Assembly: GCA_029339505.1 (NCBI GenBank)
Contig: JAQISU010000094.1
Span: forward strand, 7,116,501-7,180,500
DNA: 64,000 nucleotides
Direction of reading: 5' to 3'
From: Unio delphinus
Taxonomy: Eukaryota > Mollusca > Bivalvia > Unionida > Unionidae
Shown: positions 23,673 through 35,770 of the stretch, one piece after another
How the letters are laid out: each line of letters starts with the position of its first letter
Position numbering within the stretch: the stretch's first letter is position 1
Made by a program: the position numbers and the translations under genes
Notes under the pieces: model-generated
Databases searched by the model: none
Told to the model about the DNA's origin: nothing
What the model saw: the letters and a program-made list of their open reading frames with translations, nothing else

Positions 23673-24309
23673 TTATGTCAGACCTGCCAACCCTGCCAAG
23701 CCTGTCTCAGTAAGGTAATTGATTTTTTCCCCCTAAAATTGACCAGTTTTCAGTAAGGGGTAACAAAATATCAATAACTGCTATTGCAAAGCTGGAAAAT
23801 ATAATGAAAACTTTGATGTAATGATGATAAACAATATGTTCAGCTGAAAAGTTTGTAAAGTATGTGCAGACTTTATTTACCACTAGTACAATTGCACATT
23901 TAAACTCGCGTTCCAAACCCTATGCAGCTCATTGGCTTGTTGCTATCTCCTAACTTGACATAATTCTTGGAAATTCTTTTCCATTTTGCATGAAGAGAGC
24001 AATCATATTCTCCCATCACGAGACATACTCAAATTGGCAAGTGATATCCAATAAACATAACTGTGTCCTTTCCAGCTTTTATTCACAAGAATCTGAATAC
24101 TTCTTTTTATTCTTTTGTGTTGATTATTAACTTTTTTAAAAGCTTAATAATATCCTTTTCATCTTAAAAATGCATCGATTTCTGGATGCCATTTGAAAAT
24201 TTCTATAATCAATAGTTTGATCGTGCAGATGCAGTTTAAAGCATCTGGGGTGCTGCTGTAAAGTTAGTTCCAGACTAATTTCACTAAATCTAAAATGACT
24301 TTGTTTGTT

Positions 24310-26866
24310 TGTTTGATTAGGATTTTTAAAGGAGCTTTGAGAATTTTATAGTCATATCGCTATGATGTCTGCAGTGAGGCAGTTTATAGTGATGTCAATC
24401 ACTGGGACATCATGCCACAGACATGTGTCATGATGTCCCACCCAGTCACATTATCCTGACACCAGGACGATCAGTCCTAACACTAACCTTTTAATGCTGA
24501 GCGCTAACGTTTCTGGTAACTGTTTGTTAGTAACAGTAAACTGCTGTTTTTTCTAGCTGTTTTACTGTTTCTAAAGGAAAATTTTAATGAAACTGATGCT
24601 CCAACGTTCATTATGGATATGAAATATGTAACGAAAAACAAATTTTTAATTTTTTTTTTTTTAATGTGTTAGTGATTTGTTATGATGATTTTATGAAACT
24701 GGATAAAAAACCAAAATAAAAGAGCAATTTTTCTTAATTAGGTAAGATATTATAAAATTAATCTTGTGCCATCAACAAATAATGATGTTCTTTTCAGCCG
24801 CAATATGAAAGAATCCAATTACAAAAGAGCTAGATGGTCGATGTGGACGATGCAATAAAATCATTAAATGTTCTGGAAACTCCACGACAACGTTGAAGAA
24901 TCATCTGAAAATACATGGAATTGATTTTGATAAACCTGCTGGAGGGTACGTGTATATCCAAAGAAGAGCCCATGAACAATAAGAGAACAAAAACAATTGC
25001 TGATTTCCTGGGGCAAAAGAGTCTGAAGGAGATTGTCACCGATCTGGCTACTGATGGAATATCGATTAGAGCTATCACTAGAAACAAGTATTTACGGCAA
25101 TCAGATCAATCTCACGGGACGGATTCAAACTTCCAGCAAACGAAAGCGATGTTATGAAGCTGGTGCATGATGATTACTAAGAAAACAGAAATAAAACGAT
25201 TGCTGACATCGAGGAAAAACTTGAGAGAGGAGTAAAATTTAGCATGACTGTGGATGAATACACAACCATGAGAGGACGTCAATTCTTCGGAGTCAATATT
25301 CATGATAGCGGCGATAAAACAACAATCAAGACAGGTCTTGTTCACATATTTGGTTCATGCAATGCTCTTGATATGGTCGAATAACTGAAACAGCATTTGA
25401 GCGTTTTTGGAATAACAATGGAGAGGGATTTGGTGGGATCTACGGCGCTGCAGTAAATAAGAAATGCATCAGCCACATCGATGTCATCGGACAGTTCTGC
25501 TTGAACCATGGTCTGCACCTTGGAGTATGTGACACATTGTACAAGAAGAGTACTGAGAAGGATGATTTAAATCTGGTTAGTGACGATATTGATGAAATGG
25601 AAAATTTTGAAGCAGGTACGGACTTGGAAGTGATCAGCGATGATACATTAGAAGGAGACGTCGATTACCATGATCTGCTCAAGAAATCATGCGAGCTTGT
25701 CAAATTCATCAAAAAAACAACTGTATGAAATAATGTCTTTCAAACCAAAGTAAAAGCTGAGTTCAGACGCGAGATTGAACTGCATCTTGACGTGAAGAAG
25801 TGCTGGAACTCCATCCCAACAATGTTCGAACTGCTAGCAAAGGCAGAAGTTGCCATCTGCGAGACACTAACCGCATTCAAGGCACTGGAAATGACTGAGA
25901 CATTGGATTTTGATGCTCTCAAAACTCTTCTGAAGGCAATGGAACCTGTAAAACTTGCTGTTGAGAATCTAAGTCAAGATGACGTGACTTTGATGGGTGC
26001 TGACACAATTTTAGAATTCATGTTCAACAAGCTCTCTAACCTGAATAATGACATTAGTACCAAGCTCATGGAAAATTTGAAGTGTCGCGTTGAAGAGCAA
26101 TTGAACAAGGATGTCATGCATGAACCTCATGTGCAGTCTCAAAGATCCATCTGAAGCCCCGTCAAAAAACCACGCTAAATTTCGCAGGAAATCTAGCGTC
26201 TTGTCTATTGGGAGACAACGATGTAGAAGATGTTGTCGAACAGTCATCATGAAGCTGAAAGTGTGAACTTGTCTCTTCAAGATGAATTGAATTTGTTGCT
26301 TCAAAAAGATGGATCATCAATTGCAGTCGGAGGGCAAGACAGTTTCAAATGGCTCAAGTCTGAATTCATGCTCTTCCGGAACTCTGGCCAGCGCACTGAA
26401 AATCTCCAGAAATTGTACAACGCAATTCTATCCATTAAATCGACATCAATGGACGTTGAAAGAGTTTTTTTTATCGGTCTGTACGAATTTCTGTACAAAA
26501 TTAAGATCACGTCTCTCAGACAAGTCAATTAATGCACTTGTATGCTTGAAATATTATTACAAGTAAAAATGTATTGATTTAGAACTTATCACGAAATTTA
26601 TATAATAAAATGGTGTTCATCACAAAATTAAGCTACTGACTGTAAAATTAGTGAAAATATAGAAAAAAACAGTAAAAACAGCTGTTAACAGCTGCTTTTT
26701 GAAAACTAAAACAGCTGTTTTTCAAAAATGACTGTTTTTCAGAAACCCTACTGAGCACCAAGCGAGGCAGCTTTTTGTACCATTTCTGTTAGTCTTTGGA
26801 ATGACTTGGCTAGGGATTGAACCCACTTTCGCGGTAGATGCTCTAACCACTTGGCCACCGGAATGA
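24310..26866 (-). mobile_element. SINE family 1, minus orientation, split by a hAT
   Basis: The 3' tail, a (TTTG)n run on the plus strand, lies near 24300-24315. The body follows to 24504, is interrupted by the hAT, and resumes at 26751-26866 with the tRNA-like head (minus: TGGCCAAGTGGTTAGAGCAT, then a B box GGGTTCAATCCC). Joined, it is a complete copy about 310 bp long. Confidence 0.88.
24505..26750 (+). mobile_element. Decayed autonomous hAT transposon (2246 bp) inside the SINE
   Basis: Ends TAACGTTTCTG and, reversed, TAGGGTTTCTGAAAAACAG. The target duplication is CTGAGCGC/CTGAGCAC (24497-24504 and 26751-26758), 7 of 8 identical. Plus-strand coding in broken frames: a BED finger (near 24835-24945, GRCGRCNKIIKCSGNSTTTL then LKIHG), LGQKSLKEIVTDL, MTVDEYTTMRGRQFFGVNIH (catalytic-core-like Asp-Glu), a long helical insert (25792-26150), and a C-terminal part (26330-26530) with FKWLKSEF and KSTSMDVERVF, the hAT dimerisation hallmark. 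At least five stops or frameshifts. CAGCTGTT words cluster near both ends, typical of subterminal transposase sites. Confidence 0.9.
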
Positions 26867-27037
26867 TTAAAAAATCTTAGATGAAATCCGGATCTAAATT
26901 AAACCCAGATGAACCTATTATCCAGATGATTCAGCAATGATCATTTTTCCATAATTTTTGCTTGTATGCTCTATGTCTGTATTTTAAGGGTAAATTTTGT
27001 AAGACTTATGGTAAAATTGTAAGATTTGGCAGGTCAT

Positions 27038-27125
27038 TTATGTATCTCATCATGGGAGTGCTTTCACATAAAATTGCAATTACTCCATATTGGTTATTCC
27101 TATGTATATCATCCTTGGAGTGTAC
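27038..27125. repeat. Satellite of 62-65 bp units, right-hand remnant
   Basis: One and a half units (TTATGTATCTCATCATGGGA, then ACATAAAATTGCAATTACTC) beyond the insertion; this shows that the array once ran continuously from 21.35 kb. Confidence 0.9.
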
Positions 27126-27243
27126 ATGTATGTTCACTGAGCTGATCAGCATCTACATGGATGGCTGCATGTCAATTGAAATAGATTTTGGATTTCTAGA
27201 ACTCTGACCTGCTTCTGTGTGCCCTTGAAGGACAGTGTATACT

Positions 27244-27475
27244 GCTCTGGTGGCCTAAGTGGTTAGAACGTCCACCTCGGATACAGGAGGTTGTGGGTCT
27301 GCACCCCAGCTAAGTCATTCCAAAGACTTATAAAAATGGTACTAACAGCTGCCTTACTGGGTGCTCAGCATTAAGAGTTTAGTGTTAGGACCGGTCGGCC
27401 AGATGTAAGGATGTGACTGGATGGGACATGATGCTACATGTTTGTGGCATGATGTCCTAGTGCTGGACTACTATA
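27244..27475 (+). mobile_element. SINE family 1, plus orientation
   Basis: The head has an A box TGGCCTAAGTGG (27251-27262) and a decayed B box GGGTCTGCACC. The body includes GGTACTAACAGCTGCC and GGACATGATGCTACATG. This is the best plus-strand reading of the family. Confidence 0.88.
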
Positions 27476-27479
27476 AACT

Positions 27480-28770
27480 GACACACCACAGACATTGTAG
27501 CAATATAACTGAAAAATTGTTCAAGCCACATAAAAAAATCCATATCACAAACACAAAGGGGAAGACTACATTTTTCCCCACAAATATCCCTTTGAAAACA
27601 CTGCATCAAATAGCTAGATAAATTCTAAGAAATTCTAGCATTTTTATAAGCAGTGGTTTGAAACCTTTAACATTTGTTTCATGATATTAAACCAGAATCT
27701 ACTTTTCCGCCTTCTTAGACACATCATTCTCTTAAAACAGTATAAAACTTCAGAATGTCAGACCGGTTTTAAAAGAAAGCTCAAGAAATATTTGATTGAT
27801 TAATGAAAAACTTAGTAAAATCATTCAAAATTAAAAGGAGTCCTTGAAAGGATTAATTGACTGAAACCAATTTTCTGGAATTCAAGATGAGACAACTTTC
27901 TTTTAATGGCTAAGTGTGCTGAGACATCTCTGATAGTCTTCAGATTTTAAATTCAATTGTGCTGGTGGACAAATTAGAAATCATTTTCATTTAGTTCCAA
28001 CCAGACATCACAAGTCCTTCATTCAGGACCAACCTGACATCACAAGAAGTCTTTCATTGTAAACATATGTTGATAGGACACAACAAGATCTTCAAGATGG
28101 CTGCTTTTTTAATTTTATACATTAACTTCACTGCATCCACTGGATCATTTCCCCCTCTTATACTGCACATGAATTTATCATGCAACACAGTGAATCTATT
28201 TGACGTGTACATTAAATTAACCAACTCTCATACTTTAGAAAAAAGAAATACTTGATCATAATTTATGCAAAGTAAGTATATTTTATCTTCATTTTATATT
28301 AATATAGAATTATGTCAGAATAATTGTGGCTAAAGTGAATGAGATTATTTTGAGTAAAGATTTTATCCTTGCATCAAGAGTCCTTGGGTAATTTTTGTTT
28401 CGAGCCATGCTAATCAGCATCAGAAAATAAATATATACATGTGTATATACATGTTACACTGAACTTCTCATTTGGCATCATTCCATGTCAGTATAATGGC
28501 TCCAATGGGATACTGTTTCATATATGTAAATGCAAACCCATACAAAATAAAATCTGCCCACATCTATAAACCACAGGGTGATGGCATGATTGATTATAAA
28601 AAGAAAACATCACATTTTTTATGCATATACTATCTTACACGTTAAGTCCAACCACAAACTGTCTCATAATGCACGAACAGATCTGGGTCTATATATTTTG
28701 TCAGAGGTAATCAGTTAAACAACAAGGGCTCTTATCTGATGGCACATCTAGGTCTAAGCTGTTTGCAGCC
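27480..28770. other. Intron 3 sequence, no gene
   Basis: AT-rich. A short duplicated phrase (CCAACCAGACATCACAAG and CCAACCTGACATCACAAG) lies near 28000-28045. At 28662-28765 is a piece of the old dispersed repeat with CAGATCTGGGTCTAT, also seen at 34.6, 42.05 and 63.95 kb. Confidence 0.45.
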
Positions 28771-28775
28771 AATCA

Positions 28776-28777
<2 letters not shown>

Positions 28778-28856
<79 letters not shown>
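28778..28856. repeat. (TA)n microsatellite
   Basis: About 39 uninterrupted TA units. Confidence 0.97.
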
Positions 28857-28857
<1 letters not shown>

Positions 28858-28859
28858 CA

Positions 28860-30055
28860 CAAGACCTATAAATGTATCCATACAAATTAAAGTTTCATCA
28901 CTGTAATAAAAAAAATCATTATAAACCAGTGATCAAACTCTAGTTGCCCACCAGACTGTGAGAGACTTCCTGGTTTACAGCCTAAATTAGTTATCCTTGG
29001 CTGCCTGGCAGTGGATGACTCTGTACCTTTGTACGTACATGTAGATTGCTAAAAGTTGTTTGGTGTCTCAAAGACGACTAAATAAATTTATATTAAACAA
29101 TCTTCTTTCAATAAATAATTTGAATTATTATAAATATTCTTATTATAACTAGGCAGCATCTGAACAAAAATGAAATTTTCATTATTCTCAATCACAACCT
29201 AGTCATTATTATGAATATTCTGCAAATAGGCTGAATCAATCAATTAATCCTTCAATTAAAAAATCTATGGTGAGAGATACTAATTTGAGTATATTCTTTA
29301 TTTAATTGTACTTGAACAATAACAATTTTACATCACAAAAAACCATTATTATTCATCCATGTCTGTCATTCATCCCTGTGAAACACAGGAAGAAAATATC
29401 ACATGTTTATCAAGTACAAACAAGGTCAAGCCAGTCTGATAATTATTTCTCATTAAAGTTAGACTGGTTCCCAGCATGTACACTGGAAATGTGTTCAGAC
29501 CTCTAATAGTGGACCTAATGGGAAATATTGATTGGTCTCTTGTGGTGTGATGCAGACTGGTGTATCTTATTGATTCTCATACAACTAGGACATTCTTGAA
29601 AGGAAATGTGCCTCAAATGCAGTAGTCACTAATGTGCCTAGTTATATTTCCAATCTTACAAGCAAAACTGCAGGCAAAGAGTCGCGGACAAACTATAATA
29701 AAAAAAATGTAGGAAAAAGGTTTTTAACAGTAAACTGTAATTATACCAAAAACCTGTAATCTGGTTATCTACATGTGCATACAAACATGCATACCAAATT
29801 TTAATTATATTTTTTATATATTACATTGTTTTTGCTCTAATGTGCAAAGAATTACACCCAGATTTTGAGAGAAAATGTAAAGTAAAAATAATTTGAAGAA
29901 AAAAAATGAAATAGCCAAAAAATCTATTCATGTCTTTTACATATGAGCACAATAAAATTATGAGCTAAAACAGACAGACAGCCCAATGCCCTGGGACCCA
30001 CCAAATCTAGACCAGTTCCCATCTTATATTCTAAGTAATGTAAATAAACATGTAC
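28860..30055. other. Intron 3 AT-rich DNA, no gene
   Basis: Nothing recognised. The frame at 29306-29506 lacks any support. Confidence 0.45.
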
Positions 30056-30057
30056 AT

Positions 30058-30375
30058 GGAAGTGGTTTTTAAACCATTTTATTAACAGGTAACTTTTTAT
30101 GTATATGAAAATATGGGATAATGTGGTTCTTAAACTATGTATTTTTAACAGGTGGTTCTTAAATCGTGTATTTTTAACAGGTATCATTTATGGATATAAA
30201 TATAAGGTAGAAAGTAGTTCTTAAACCATGTGTGTGTACCTTGTATTTTATTAACAGGTAACTTTTTATGGATATGAAAATAAGGAAGAAAGTAGTTCTT
30301 AAACCATGTATTTTATTAACATGTATCTTTTTATGGATATGAATATCAGGGAGAAAGTGGTACTTAAATCTTTTC
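30058..30375. repeat. Irregular minisatellite, about five copies of 30-75 bp
   Basis: Repeats of GTGGTTCTTAAACCATGTAT and TTATTAACAGGTAACTTTTT recur at 30083, 30146, 30175, 30251 and 30317 with variable spacing. Confidence 0.85.
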
Positions 30376-30498
30376 AATTATAAGTGTTGATGTATATGAT
30401 GACAGTCCTTCTAAGTTTTAAATTTTATCTCACTCAAGACAAAAATGAAGATCACATATTCATCATGTTCTCCATTTTTGTGGTTTACTCAAAATACC

Positions 30499-30500
<2 letters not shown>

Positions 30501-30585
<85 letters not shown>

Positions 30586-30620
30586 TACATACATACATAC
30601 ATATACATACATACACACAA
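30501..30620. repeat. Compound microsatellite (TC)n(TA)n(CATA)n
   Basis: (TC) 30501-30540, (TA) 30541-30579, then CATATA/CATAC repeats to about 30618. Confidence 0.96.
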
Positions 30621-30839
30621 ACATGTGCAGAATTGGAAATTATAACTTTGGAACCTATCTCTTGGAAAATCTTATATCTACCTTGAAAGCAAACATATTT
30701 CTTATAATCAGTATATTTCTTCCTGAAAATGTTTTGTTATTGAAACAGGATAACTAAGTATTTTAGCAACATAATTTTGTGAAAGATGATGAAGTACGTT
30801 ATGCATAGTGCTTAAAACTATATATTTTTTCATATATAG

Positions 30840-32450
30840 TACTAATAATAATACTACTACTACATTACTACTACTAATAATAATAATAATGAGAGGACTT
30901 TGTATAGTGCTTGATCTCTAGAAAACACCTATAACATAAAACAAAGCATATATAATGACATGATTACAAAAAAATACAACACCATAAAATTTGGAAACAT
31001 ACAATATGCTAAAAATATTTAAGGTAAGAAACATTACTCAGTCTTTATGCTTGTTCTTGCAATCAAAATAGTTGAGTTTTAGTTCAGTGGACAATTTGTT
31101 CCAAAATTGCTAGGCCCTGGAATGCAAAAGATATGATGTCCATATGACTTCATTTTCATAGCGGGAATAATGATTATACAATTGCCAGAAGAGGAGCGCA
31201 AGTATTTTGCTGGTGTATACACATGGGTGAAGTCGGATAGGTATGTTGGGCTGGAGTCCATCAGTGAAACATAGCACAGAGAACAATTTTATTTTGTGTT
31301 TGATTCTGGAGCAAATAGATAGATAGCCAGTGTAGGGTACATTGTAGCAGAGAGGTGTGCTCTGATCGTGTTACACAGAGGATGATCTGAGCAGCTGTAT
31401 TTTGAACGTTTTGAAGTTTCTGGAGTAAATATTTAGACGAACCTGACATAATTGAGTTACCATAGTCTAGTCTTGAAAGTACTAATGAACACACAAGTGT
31501 TTTAATGGCATCAACTGAAAGATATTTGCAAATGGAGCTGATCCGTCTCAGCTCAAGATATGTAGCCTTGCATATGTTCAGGACATATTGGTGCAATGTG
31601 AGTATTGTCCAGAGCAACACCTAGGTTTCATACTGACTGTGTGAATTTAATGTTTGTGTTGCTGATACGTATTGTTTGAGGTAAAGGATGTGAATAAGAA
31701 AGTCTTTGTGTTGTGATCAGAATGGCCTCAGTTTTATCATCATTCATCTGCAGCTTGTTACATGTCATCCATCATTTCATATCAGAAATGCACCACTCCT
31801 TGGATGGTAGCATCAGCTTATGTTGGGAGGCTAGATTTGTATATTTGGGTGCCATCAACATACAATGGGTGAGTCACTGGATGATGATCTATGAGACAAA
31901 TGAGAGCAGCTGAGTGTACAGAATGAAGAGAACAGGTCCAATAACAGACCCCTGTGAAACACCACATAAATCAACTGCTCTGGAGTATATTCCATTTGCG
32001 GATACAATTTGTGTCCTGTTGACCAAGTAGGAACCACAGTAAGGCTGTATCATGAATGCAAAATACATGCTGGAGACAGTGAAGTAATATATCATGGTCT
32101 ATTATCTCAAATAATACAGACAAAGGAGAGTGATAACAGTAATCTTTCCACTATCCAAAGCGTGTCATTACCTACTTTTAGAAGAGTAGTTTCAGTACTT
32201 TGGTAAGGGCGATATGGCACTATACATTGCTAAAAAGACTGTTTGAATCCAGATGAGATACAAGTTGGGTTAGATTAACTTTTTGTAAGATTTTTTTTAT
32301 ATCAATGGAAGACTACAAATGCGGCGGTAGTTCTTTAAATCAAAATCATTATGGTCGAGTGTTGGTTTCTTCAGCAGAGGCTTTACAATGGCAGTTTTGA
32401 AAAATGAAGGGGATTCCCTGGATGAGCGAGCGGTATTTAAATAATATTCT
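30840..32450 (-). mobile_element. CR1-like LINE relic, 3' half
   Basis: Reads minus. Coding traces in several frames: VNRTQIVSANGIYS and GVSQGSVIGPVLFILYTQ (about 32040-31930, reverse transcriptase block around the turn before the catalytic site), QMNDDKTE-like text (about 31740), and a continuous frame 31620-31264 with RRISSICKYLSVDAIKTLVC and SRLDYGNSIMSGSSKYLLQK, then the tail YTPAKYLRSSSGN (31200). The 3' UTR and an (ATT)n-like tail lie at 30840-31065. It is the most complete copy of the family also seen at 14.8, 44 and 62-63 kb. Stops throughout. Confidence 0.88.
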
Positions 32451-32454
32451 GAAA

Positions 32455-32755
32455 GGTATTCTTATGACTCAATTTTAATTCATTAAATCATTCAAAGGTT
32501 ACTGAAATAAAAACTTGTAATGCATGGGGAAATTTTTCAATCAAGCAGGGGCAATAACTCAAATCTGCCACAAAAAGATGACAAAAATCAAACTTGACCT
32601 AGATATGATGTCAAATACCAATATAGTTTCAAACCATAAAATGCATTAAATTCAAGATATACGATATGAACATTTAGACAGAGACAGATATATTGTACAA
32701 CACAATATGATCCCTACACAGAATATGGACTGGATATACAAGTAGAAAAGTTACT
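32455..32755. other. Intron 3 sequence left of exon 3, no gene
   Basis: No recognisable element; this is the end of intron 3 nearest SGSM exon 3. Confidence 0.5.
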
Positions 32756-32758
32756 TAC

Positions 32759-32834
32759 CACAGAGTGATGTAATACTGCTGCTCTCTTCATGGACAAATT
32801 TGCGGGTGACAGCTTCTTCCATGATTTGTTTCAC
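32759..32834 (-). CDS. SGSM1: SGSM1/2 coding exon 3 (start of RUN domain)
   Basis: The exon has 76 bases. It starts in phase 0 after TTTAAG and ends one base into a codon at TGTG|GTAAGT. It encodes residues 20-44: [16 protein letters not shown] followed by ESSSITSLC. This is the most conserved stretch of the SGSM N-terminus, nearly identical to vertebrate SGSM1 up to the FVHE motif. The split codon gives Gly with exon 4. The exon stands alone, with only repeats for kilobases on both sides. Confidence 0.95.
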
Positions 32835-32839
32835 CTTAA

Positions 32840-33270
32840 AAATATCAAATGGATGTCACATAATTATTACTGGCTAAGAAAATAAAATGGAACTCTCAGC
32901 CTGCAGCCCCCACACGCTGAGAAATATATGAAATTCAAAATGAACAAATTTATATCTTCTCTTGTTGCAGCTTTTATCAAGATCTGTACTGACATAAATA
33001 TGAATGACCACTTTTATTACAACCAGAAATGGATGTGGTGGTCGCAGAGGGTATAAACAAATGCGAGTTTAATGTAGAGTACTGTAATAATTTTACTACC
33101 TGCAGATTTAACAATCAGGATTATGAATGCTATTTGATTAATGAAAATGAATCATTGCTTGACAAGAACAATAATTAAGTATGATCTGTTTGCTATAGCT
33201 TTCTGAAACATATATTTATCTATTTCCTGATGCAAGACAGTATCAAAGAATTAACTTGGCCATGGACAAA
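32840..33270. other. Intron 2 sequence right of exon 3, no gene
   Basis: Nothing recognised. Confidence 0.5.
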
Positions 33271-33271
33271 C

Positions 33272-33553
33272 AAAAATGTGTGGCCATGACACTGTGTTAT
33301 CTCCAAAATGATGTGTGGCCATGACACTGTGTTATCTCCAAAATGATGTGTGGCCATGACACTGTTATCTCCAAAATGATGTGTGGCCATGACACTGTGT
33401 TATCTCAAAAATGATGTGTGGCTATGACACTGTGTTATCTCCAAAATGATGTGTGGCCATGACACTTATCTCCAAAATGATGTGTGGCCATGACACTGTG
33501 TTATCTCCAAAATGATGTGTGGCCATGACACTGTGTTATCTCCAAAATGATGC
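33272..33553. repeat. Minisatellite, 35-bp unit, eight copies
   Basis: Core ATGTGTGGCCATGACACTGT followed by GTTATCTCCAAAATG. Copies are near identical, with two short deletions (loss of GT or GTGT after ACACT). Confidence 0.96.
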
Positions 33554-33837
33554 TAAACAAAAGCCCATGGTAAAAAACTTCCAAAGTCTCTAACATGCTC
33601 TGAGTGCTGGAAAATAAAACTCCCAATCTGTAAAATATTTAATAAAGTAAAAGAAACAAGATACAAGTGTGAATAGAAAATAATAGTCTAAATGACTCTA
33701 TTTATGGATCTTGTAACAGAATGAGCTAGAAAAGTGGTTTCAAAGGAAAGTGGAGGAGGCAGGATAGAAATGGTAACAGCATTAGAAGTACCATGGAAGT
33801 CACAGGTTTATTTTTCTATCTAGCATTTAATACATTA

Positions 33838-34325
33838 ACCCCTGGAGGTTTTTGATGTTTTCACATGAAATGCGAGTAGGAAACACATTTTGTAGACTAT
33901 TTCTGAATACATACTAGTACATTGACATCCAAGAAATATTCCATTACACCAATGGCAGGTTGTACTAAAAAAGTTGAAGATGAAAAGTTGGAGTTTGTTT
34001 TTTTTCTGCTAATTTTCGCATGGCGAAGACAATATATTAAAAATGTCCACCTTATCCTACCTTCTTTGCACAGGTTCACACATCTGTGTGCACTTCATAC
34101 TGGTCTGCCTTAGATCTGAGGTCATATAGTCTAAAATCTGGACACAAAATCAGATTTTGACCATGGACAAATTTGGGTTTAAAAAAAAAAAAAAAATGGT
34201 CCAAAAATTGGGTTTTTCCCCCTGTATTTTGTTGTGCAACTAAAATGTCCAGATTATTTGGTATCATTGTAGAGCTAAATTTGTCTACCTTTCTATAATA
34301 CCACCCACTTTAGTGTATCATGCAT
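33838..34325 (+). repeat. Dispersed repeat family R, copy 1
   Basis: It shares a long collinear stretch with 52730-53185: GTAGGAAACACATTTT, TTTGCACAGGTTCACACATC, TCTGCCTTAGATCTGAGG, TGTATTTTGT and AGAGCTAAATTTGTCTACC. Identity is about 70-75%. No coding, no inverted ends and no tRNA head are seen. The class is unknown. Confidence 0.75.
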
Positions 34326-34455
34326 CACCATGACACTACAGACCTTGGATGTAGGCTACTACCTCTTGCCCTGTAAACGCGGTGCTAGGGGTAAATGTAT
34401 TCAGAAGTTAAGGAACCATACCTTTTTTTTGGCAAACAATTCATCTGTGTATACA

Positions 34456-34575
<120 letters not shown>

Positions 34576-34604
34576 GATTATAAGCCATGTTCAACAGCAA
34601 AAAC

Positions 34605-34770
34605 TACAAAGAACCAGATCTATCACTGAATTCTGCGCTGGCAGATCTGGATCTATGCGGATTGTTAGGAGTAATCAGTAAAACAAAATACACAGACCCT
34701 GATAAGCCAGTGCATTATGTGACTCAGGAGTTTATGTTGTTTACAGTTGGACTTTATCTGTATGCAAGTA
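34605..34770. repeat. Old dispersed repeat Q (piece)
   Basis: Shares GCAGATCTGGATCTATGCGG, GTAATCAGTAAAACA and a TTACAGTTGGACTTTAT phrase with 42043-42195, and the first phrase with 28662 and 63950. Weakly conserved. Confidence 0.4.
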
Positions 34771-34899
34771 TCAATGGTACATGTACACAGTGTGAAACTG
34801 ATTCCATTGCCAACAGAACCAAGGCAGTTTCTGATAGATGGATCAATAACCAAAGAACCAGGTTAATGTTTAGAGCTTGTTGATCTACTACTGTGTTTA

Positions 34900-35770
34900 C
34901 ATGTCCTCCCACATGATGACGTCAAAACAATACAACCTCTCCTTTAAATCAATGCAAAAACCATTATGCCACAAATGTAATCCTATCGGGTTAAAAAATC
35001 ATTCAATAAGTAGTGCATTATGGGTAAAAAATAATCAAAGGTTACCTTATTTCTAAAAAGAAAATCACTCAGCACCTATGTTTACTTTGGAAGATATGAC
35101 ATTTTTTAAATAAATAAAGTCTTTTCACGGTTCCATTTTAAGTATGAAGACCCCTTTCTTGACTTCTAAAACATTTCAGACAGGGACATGCTGATAATTG
35201 TGAAAATGCATACTTCTGGAATAGCCCCAGAGGTCAGTGGCCTTCTGGTTGGGAACCACTGACCTAATCAATTTACACTGCAAGACAGTTCTATTTTATG
35301 ATATTCATGCCATTAACAATGAAAGCAAATAATCAAGATATTGGAAAATCTTACATAAATCAGAGAGAGCTATTTGGCTGACACCCCCTTTCAAATCAGG
35401 GTAATATACTTTATGAAATATTGGCTAAATACCATCTGCTGTCATGAAAGAAAAATGGTACATTTCTAAAAGAAAATAACAACTGCAAATGACTTTCCCA
35501 TAATGTATAATCCAGTTTAATGGGGAGTGATCAATTATAATATAAATTTTACTGCTTGTCTTCATGACCAGGAAGATTTGGAAGCAGAATCTAGGAGACT
35601 GATCATTCAGGACCCTCAGTGACTGTTCCTTTTTCTAAAAATGGGTATACACAGCCTTCCTTAATTTATCCAGATGAGACTGATGATAGGACATGGGGTT
35701 CATTGATAAAGGTTATTTTTCTAAAGAAACTGAAGTTTATTTTCCTTGCTCACAAAAGAATGGACCTATC
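34900..35770. other. Intron 2 AT-rich DNA, no gene
   Basis: Nothing recognised. Confidence 0.45.

Larger units (their letters stand above)
23679..27037. mobile_element. Non-autonomous element with CAGACCTGCC ends, inserted in the satellite and itself invaded
   Basis: Left end CAGACCTGCCAACCCTGCC, right end reversed ATGACCTGCCAAATC, flanked by TTATGT on both sides (23673-23678 and 27038-27043). Satellite units resume directly to the right. Its ends resemble those of the element at 18788, and the duplication is again 6 bp. Without the SINE (about 24310-26866 including its own insertion) the element is about 0.8 kb and has no coding I recognise. TTATGT is part of the satellite unit, so the duplication could partly reflect array phase. 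Confidence 0.7.

Noticed and set aside
33272..33553. CRISPR-like regular repeats (also the 47-, 38- and 27-bp arrays)
   Set aside because: Units are directly adjacent, without unique spacers, and the context is an animal genome.
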